A stretch of 64,000 nucleotides of DNA from Acutalibacter sp. 1XD8-33. GTDB lineage: Bacteria; Bacillota; Clostridia; Oscillospirales; Acutalibacteraceae. The notes beneath the pieces are model-generated. The model saw nothing but the letters and a program-made list of their open reading frames with translations. It searched no databases and had not been told where the DNA came from. Location: the NCBI RefSeq assembly GCF_003612555.1, contig NZ_RAZF01000006.1:111108-175107 (forward strand), read 5' to 3'. Of the stretch, positions 60,603 to 64,000 are shown in pieces (within the stretch, counting starts at the first letter, position 1; each line of letters begins with the position of its first letter). The position numbers were made by a program, and so were the translations under genes.

Positions 60603-62579
60603 TGCTCGCTTTCGATAGAGGAACACGGAGAGAATTCCGAGTGCCAGAGTAGCGAAACAGGCACCTAAGACGATCCAGCCTTCGCTGGAAAAAGGGCGGG
60701 CAGCTTTGCTGCCGGGAGCCTCATCCTCTGAAGAAAACCCCTGGGGAAGTCTCGTCTCTGTCCTCTCCCCGGGACTTGCGGGGAAGCCACCCGAGATTTC
60801 TCCAGACAGATCATTGGGCCGAGTTGGGGCGGTTTGCTCATCCTTTTTCCCGGAAATCCCAGGCATACCGCCATTTTGCATGGTTCCCATAGCGCTGACG
60901 TCAATCTGGGAAGCGTCCACCAGAGAGGAGGAATCCTGGGACTGGCTGGAGGAGGTAGAGGAAATCGTACCCTCCAGCTGTCCCTTCACGCTTTTGGCCC
61001 GGAGCAGGCAAAACTCCCTCAATACCGCTGCTCCTGTGGCAAATTCCTCATAGGAGCAGAATTTGGTGGGGTCTTTCTCCACATAGGGGGAGATCATGGC
61101 CTGAATCCGGTCCAATTCCTGGGCAAAGAGGCCATTCTCAAAATAATTTGCCAGGAATTCGGCAAAAACCTGGTGATAGAGCTGGGTATACGTTTCGTCC
61201 GAAAAAATCCAGGCCAGCATGGGCCGGGATTCCACCGTGCCGCCGGAAACCGGGGTGTCGATGGGATAGTTCACCAGGGCGGTGGCGTCCTGGGCCCCCA
61301 TAAAACCGCCAAAGGCTAAATTGTAATCCCAGGGGAGCATGGATAGCTGGCCTTCATTCTCGTAGAGATAGTAATTGTGAATCATTGACCCGGTGTAGCT
61401 GTCGAAATTGCAGACAAAATTGTGGGCAACGAAATACCGGATCACCTGGTCCACGTCCACCACTTCAGAGAGATTTTCCCCAGCGTTCAACTGCTTCAAG
61501 GAGGCGATCAGCCGGTCCTTGTCTTGGTCAGAGACGGGTGTTTTGGCGTTGTCAAAGATATTTTGATAGCTGGAGTATTCATCGTCCGAGTAGATCAGAG
61601 ACACATCTCCACTGCCCCTTGCGCCGCCGAAATTCCCGAAGTCTCCGAGCTTTTCTCTGGTTTCAGAGGCTCCCCCCGTATCATCAGGCACGTTTTCGGG
61701 CATTTCATCTATGGAGAAGCCCGCTGGGGGACTCCCAGGAAAGTCTTGGAAATCTGATTTGCCCTTTTCCCCAAAGGGCTCGGACGGGATGCCATCACCG
61801 CCGGAGTCTTCGGGGGCGTTCTCGGGAACTGCTCCGTCCGGGGGAATGGGGGCTTCCTGCCCTCCGCCGGAGAAGGGGGGACGTTCCGTGTTCTCCTCCA
61901 TATCCTGGTTCCGCCAATCATCCAGATTGAATTGCCCGCCGTTGCCTCGTCCCCCGCCGAAGCTCATACTGTCCGGCTTATAGAGCTCTCCGTAACCGGC
62001 GCCGTAGTTCCGCTGGAGAAAGGCCTCCTCAATGCCTTCCACCGCTAGATAGAGTCCCCATTTCTGGCCATTGACAGTGATATATACGTAGCTGCAAAGA
62101 GGCGCGTTGGCTCCGGCCCAGCTTATCATCTGGTAGCAGAGATAGTCTTTCATATAGGTATTGTCCTGGATGATGTTGTTCAGGCTCAGCTTATCAAGCC
62201 CATAATAAGTTTTGCCGTTGTCATAGTGGTCAAACTCGATCTTGAAGCTGTACCGGTCGTTGCCATAGCTGGCCACTTGAGTCAGAGACGTGTTCCCTTT
62301 GGCGCGAATTCCCACGTTCTGGCAAGCTTCGCCATCAATAACCACCGAGCAGAGGGCGTAATCCTCATTCTCGCAGGTATCCAGAAAGCCCTCCCAATCG
62401 TCTATAACAATATCCAGGCTGTGAACCAGAGAGGCGTTAAACAGCCGGTACTGGTAGCCCATTGCCTGGGAGGCCGTCGAGATCCCCAGCCTTCCGCCAT
62501 TGAGAAACAGCACGGTGAGCAGCAGTGCAAAGGCCAGCATCACGCCGCAGATCCGGTCAAAACATTTGTGGGTAGACAT
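60600..62579 (-). CDS. CotH kinase family membrane protein
   Basis: 659-residue protein with one hydrophobic segment at each end (about 10-30 and 632-655) and a large extracytoplasmic part. CotH features are RAKGNTSLTQVASYGNDRYS followed by FKIEFD (about 94-120), KLSLNNIIQDNTYMKDYLC, and the active-site segment LPWDYNLAFGGF (about 425-436). A low-complexity Gly/Pro/Glu-rich insert (about 205-330) splits the domain. A Ser-rich linker leads to the C-terminal anchor. CotH proteins are atypical secreted protein kinases. AGGGGGC precedes the ATG. The gene follows the DUF4956 gene by 10 bp. Confidence 0.9.
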   Translation of the reverse strand: MSTHKCFDRICGVMLAFALLLTVLFLNGGRLGISTASQAMGYQYRLFNASLVHSLDIVIDDWEGFLDTCENEDYALCSVVIDGEACQNVGIRAKGNTSLTQVASYGNDRYSFKIEFDHYDNGKTYYGLDKLSLNNIIQDNTYMKDYLCYQMISWAGANAPLCSYVYITVNGQKWGLYLAVEGIEEAFLQRNYGAGYGELYKPDSMSFGGGRGNGGQFNLDDWRNQDMEENTERPPFSGGGQEAPIPPDGAVPENAPEDSGGDGIPSEPFGEKGKSDFQDFPGSPPAGFSIDEMPENVPDDTGGASETREKLGDFGNFGGARGSGDVSLIYSDDEYSSYQNIFDNAKTPVSDQDKDRLIASLKQLNAGENLSEVVDVDQVIRYFVAHNFVCNFDSYTGSMIHNYYLYENEGQLSMLPWDYNLAFGGFMGAQDATALVNYPIDTPVSGGTVESRPMLAWIFSDETYTQLYHQVFAEFLANYFENGLFAQELDRIQAMISPYVEKDPTKFCSYEEFATGAAVLREFCLLRAKSVKGQLEGTISSTSSSQSQDSSSLVDASQIDVSAMGTMQNGGMPGISGKKDEQTAPTRPNDLSGEISGGFPASPGERTETRLPQGFSSEDEAPGSKAARPFSSEGWIVLGACFATLALGILSVFLYRKRA

Positions 62580-62589
62580 ATCAAGCCCC

Positions 62590-63264
62590 CTAGCCCATAT
62601 AGTCGCCGTTATAGCTGACCAATACCGCGTGCTCCACGCCGTTCAGTCCAGAAAGAGCGTTGACAAAGCCGGTGGAGGCGTCTTTCATGCGGATCTCCAG
62701 ATTCAGCTCCACGGAGTTATTTTGCACGGTTTTGCTCTTTACCACGCAGCGGCGGACCTGATTCTGGACAAACGCCATGGCCTGGGCCTCGGATTGGGAA
62801 TCCCGGCAGCGAAGCACCAGAATATAAGGGTTGAAGTGGGCCTTTTTGTTGGCGAATACCAACAGGACAACACCAATGAGCATGCTGCCAAAGACAGCCA
62901 GGGGAATCAGCCCCGCCGCCAGGACAATGCCTGCCCCAATAGCCCAGAAGAGGAAGGCAATGTCCAGAGGTTCCTTGATTGCGGCGCGGAAGCGGACGAT
63001 GGACAGAGCGCCCACCATGCCCAGAGAGAGCACCACGTTGGAGGTGACAGCCAGAATTACCAGCGTGGTAATCATGGTGATGGCCACTAGGGTAATCCCA
63101 AAACTGGAAGAATACATCACTCCGGAGAAAGTCTTTTTATAAATCAAAAAGATGAACAGGCCGATGCAAAAGGCCAGCGCCAGGGCCAGAAACATATCCA
63201 GAAAAGATATGCTGCCCACATTTTCTAGAAAACTGGACTTAAAAATGTCTTGAAATGTTATCAT
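62590..63264 (-). CDS. DUF4956-domain membrane protein
   Basis: 224-residue protein with about four hydrophobic segments in the first 150 residues and a soluble ferredoxin-like C-terminal domain (HFNPYILVLRCRDSQSEAQA ... VELNLEIRMKD). The signature VLSLGMVGALSIVRFRAAIK followed by EPLDIAFLFWAIGAG is that of DUF4956. The function is unestablished. It occurs between VTC-type and CotH genes in many clostridia, as it does here. GAAGGAGAG precedes the ATG. Confidence 0.9.
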   Translation of the reverse strand: MITFQDIFKSSFLENVGSISFLDMFLALALAFCIGLFIFLIYKKTFSGVMYSSSFGITLVAITMITTLVILAVTSNVVLSLGMVGALSIVRFRAAIKEPLDIAFLFWAIGAGIVLAAGLIPLAVFGSMLIGVVLLVFANKKAHFNPYILVLRCRDSQSEAQAMAFVQNQVRRCVVKSKTVQNNSVELNLEIRMKDASTGFVNALSGLNGVEHAVLVSYNGDYMG

Positions 63265-63288
63265 GAAAATCTCTCCTTCATATTTTGG

Positions 63289-63987
63289 TTATCCGTACGC
63301 CCGGCAGGCGGCGTATTTGGAAAAAGCTCCAGTATGCGCGCGGGGAACCTGTACCAGATCCCGAATGAGGCCGGGCAGAAACTGGTCCCACTTTACCTCC
63401 AAGATAGCGGGCGCGCTCTGGATAGGAACGGCTACAGGGGCCGGGGCCAGAAAGTCTTGGCAACGGAAACTGGCGTGCAGGTTATAGTCCAGGGTGACCC
63501 GCACATTCCCCGGAGCGAACAGAAATGCTTCCCGGGTGTATTCCACAATGGTTTTGGGGGTAAGGCCCTGGGCAGTCATTTTGCTCGCCAGTTCCAACAG
63601 GAGGGACCCCTGGCCCGCCACTTCCTCCGGACGGTTCCTGCACAAAGCGGCGGTATCTTTCAAAGCCAAGGTTTCCTGGAGCTTGGCGCAGAGCCCGTCT
63701 CGTTTCAGCTTTTTTTCCAGCAGGACCAGGGAGGGGGCGCCATTATAGAGCCGTAGTCGGAATTTTTCCCTGTTGTTCACGCCGTCCAGTTTTTCCCGCA
63801 GGGATCGGTCCTCCAGGGTGTCGAAATACAGGCTGCGGATCTGGTAGCGGCCCTCTATGCCATGGGGGTCGGGCTCCATCACAGCGGAAAGCCTCGCCCT
63901 GTCAGCGCCAGTGATAAAATGTAAAAAAACGCCGAGGAAAAAATGTAGTTTTGTGGCGGAGGTGAAGGGAAAAAGATAGACTCCCAA
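63289..63987 (-). CDS. VTC-domain (polyphosphate polymerase-type) protein with atypical N-terminus
   Basis: About 195 residues match the VTC tunnel domain: YQIRSLYFDTLEDRSLREKL, REKFRLRLYN, LLEKKLKRDGL, VEYTREAF, VRVTLDYNLHAS and ILEVKWDQFLPG supply the ring of basic and acidic residues. VTC domains make polyphosphate from nucleotide triphosphate or have related activities. The N-terminus is odd. The usual opening RxExK strand is missing and is replaced by about 25 residues from AT-rich sequence (FPFTSATKLHFFLGVFLHF) with only a TTG start at 63987 and an in-frame TGA just before it. The gene may be 5' damaged or frameshifted. It heads the VTC-DUF4956-CotH run. Confidence 0.75.
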   Translation of the reverse strand: MGVYLFPFTSATKLHFFLGVFLHFITGADRARLSAVMEPDPHGIEGRYQIRSLYFDTLEDRSLREKLDGVNNREKFRLRLYNGAPSLVLLEKKLKRDGLCAKLQETLALKDTAALCRNRPEEVAGQGSLLLELASKMTAQGLTPKTIVEYTREAFLFAPGNVRVTLDYNLHASFRCQDFLAPAPVAVPIQSAPAILEVKWDQFLPGLIRDLVQVPRAHTGAFSKYAACRAYG

Positions 63988-64000
63988 TCAGGGCGAGAAA

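Noticed and set aside
1..64000. tRNA or rRNA genes
   Set aside because: No cloverleaf with a CCA-type end or conserved rRNA segment was recognised on reading. A tRNAscan or Rfam run would be decisive.

Overview
The window reads as a GC-rich (roughly 58-60%) chromosomal segment of a gut-type anaerobic Firmicute, most likely a clostridial Oscillospiraceae/Ruminococcaceae relative. This is inferred from the gene content: a T-box-regulated TrpB, a two-protein Nfn transhydrogenase, LplB/LplC-type sugar permeases without their own ATPase, lipoproteins with LAAC-type lipoboxes, AGGAGG ribosome-binding sites, many GTG/TTG starts, a FapA/DUF342 protein and a CotH/DUF4956/VTC cluster. I saw no rRNA, tRNA or CRISPR array.

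Layout. 1-6.5 kb (minus strand): cupin, tautomerase, DUF3788/DUF3795-like protein, a broken inorganic-pyrophosphatase gene, GNAT, leuC without leuD, a membrane-anchored unknown, and trpB behind a Trp-specific T-box. 6.5-17.4 kb: SprA-type metalloprotease, MarR/MATE pair with a palindromic operator, CNNM/CBS membrane protein, a binding-protein/peptidoglycan-binding lipoprotein, a second MATE coupled to an EamA exporter, and nagB. 17.4-20.9 kb: small membrane protein, recD2, low-GC HAD hydrolase. 20.8-24.1 kb: a collapsed integrative element (frameshifted serine recombinase and ParA, TnpW, relaxase fragment, a second recombinase fragment, an IS630 fragment). 24.3-33.7 kb: DUF1836 protein, HAD, pcrA-nitrilase-GNAT-DJ-1 and an asymmetric heterodimeric ABC exporter. 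34-41.3 kb: two tandem GH32-like glycosidases under a promoter with two cre/LacI-type operators, then a sugar ABC importer. 41.6-45.7 kb: amino-acid ABC importer and an M20 amidohydrolase bracketed by two whole-element palindromic MITEs. 46-58 kb: S1 RNA-binding protein, cyclophilin lipoprotein, hemerythrin-CheX fusion, glucuronate operon uxaC-uxuA-uxuB, DUF342/FapA, FIST, soluble chemoreceptor, RidA. 58.3-60.6 kb: nfnAB. 60.6-64 kb (minus): CotH kinase, DUF4956 and VTC-domain genes.

How the genes work together. The middle of the window serves carbohydrate and peptide scavenging: glycosidases plus a binding-protein importer, glucuronate catabolism to 2-keto-3-deoxygluconate, and glucosamine-6-phosphate deamination. 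NfnAB would balance NAD(P)H and ferredoxin. The hemerythrin-CheX, FIST and soluble MCP genes suggest a cytoplasmic oxygen or metabolite-sensing module.

The most unusual structure is not a gene. At least seven intergenic gaps are filled by 220-400 bp mosaic repeats built from shared hairpin modules. Several have related inverted ends, and some hairpins keep their pairing through compensating base changes. Two further 160-bp whole-element palindromes have the form of IS630-type MITEs.
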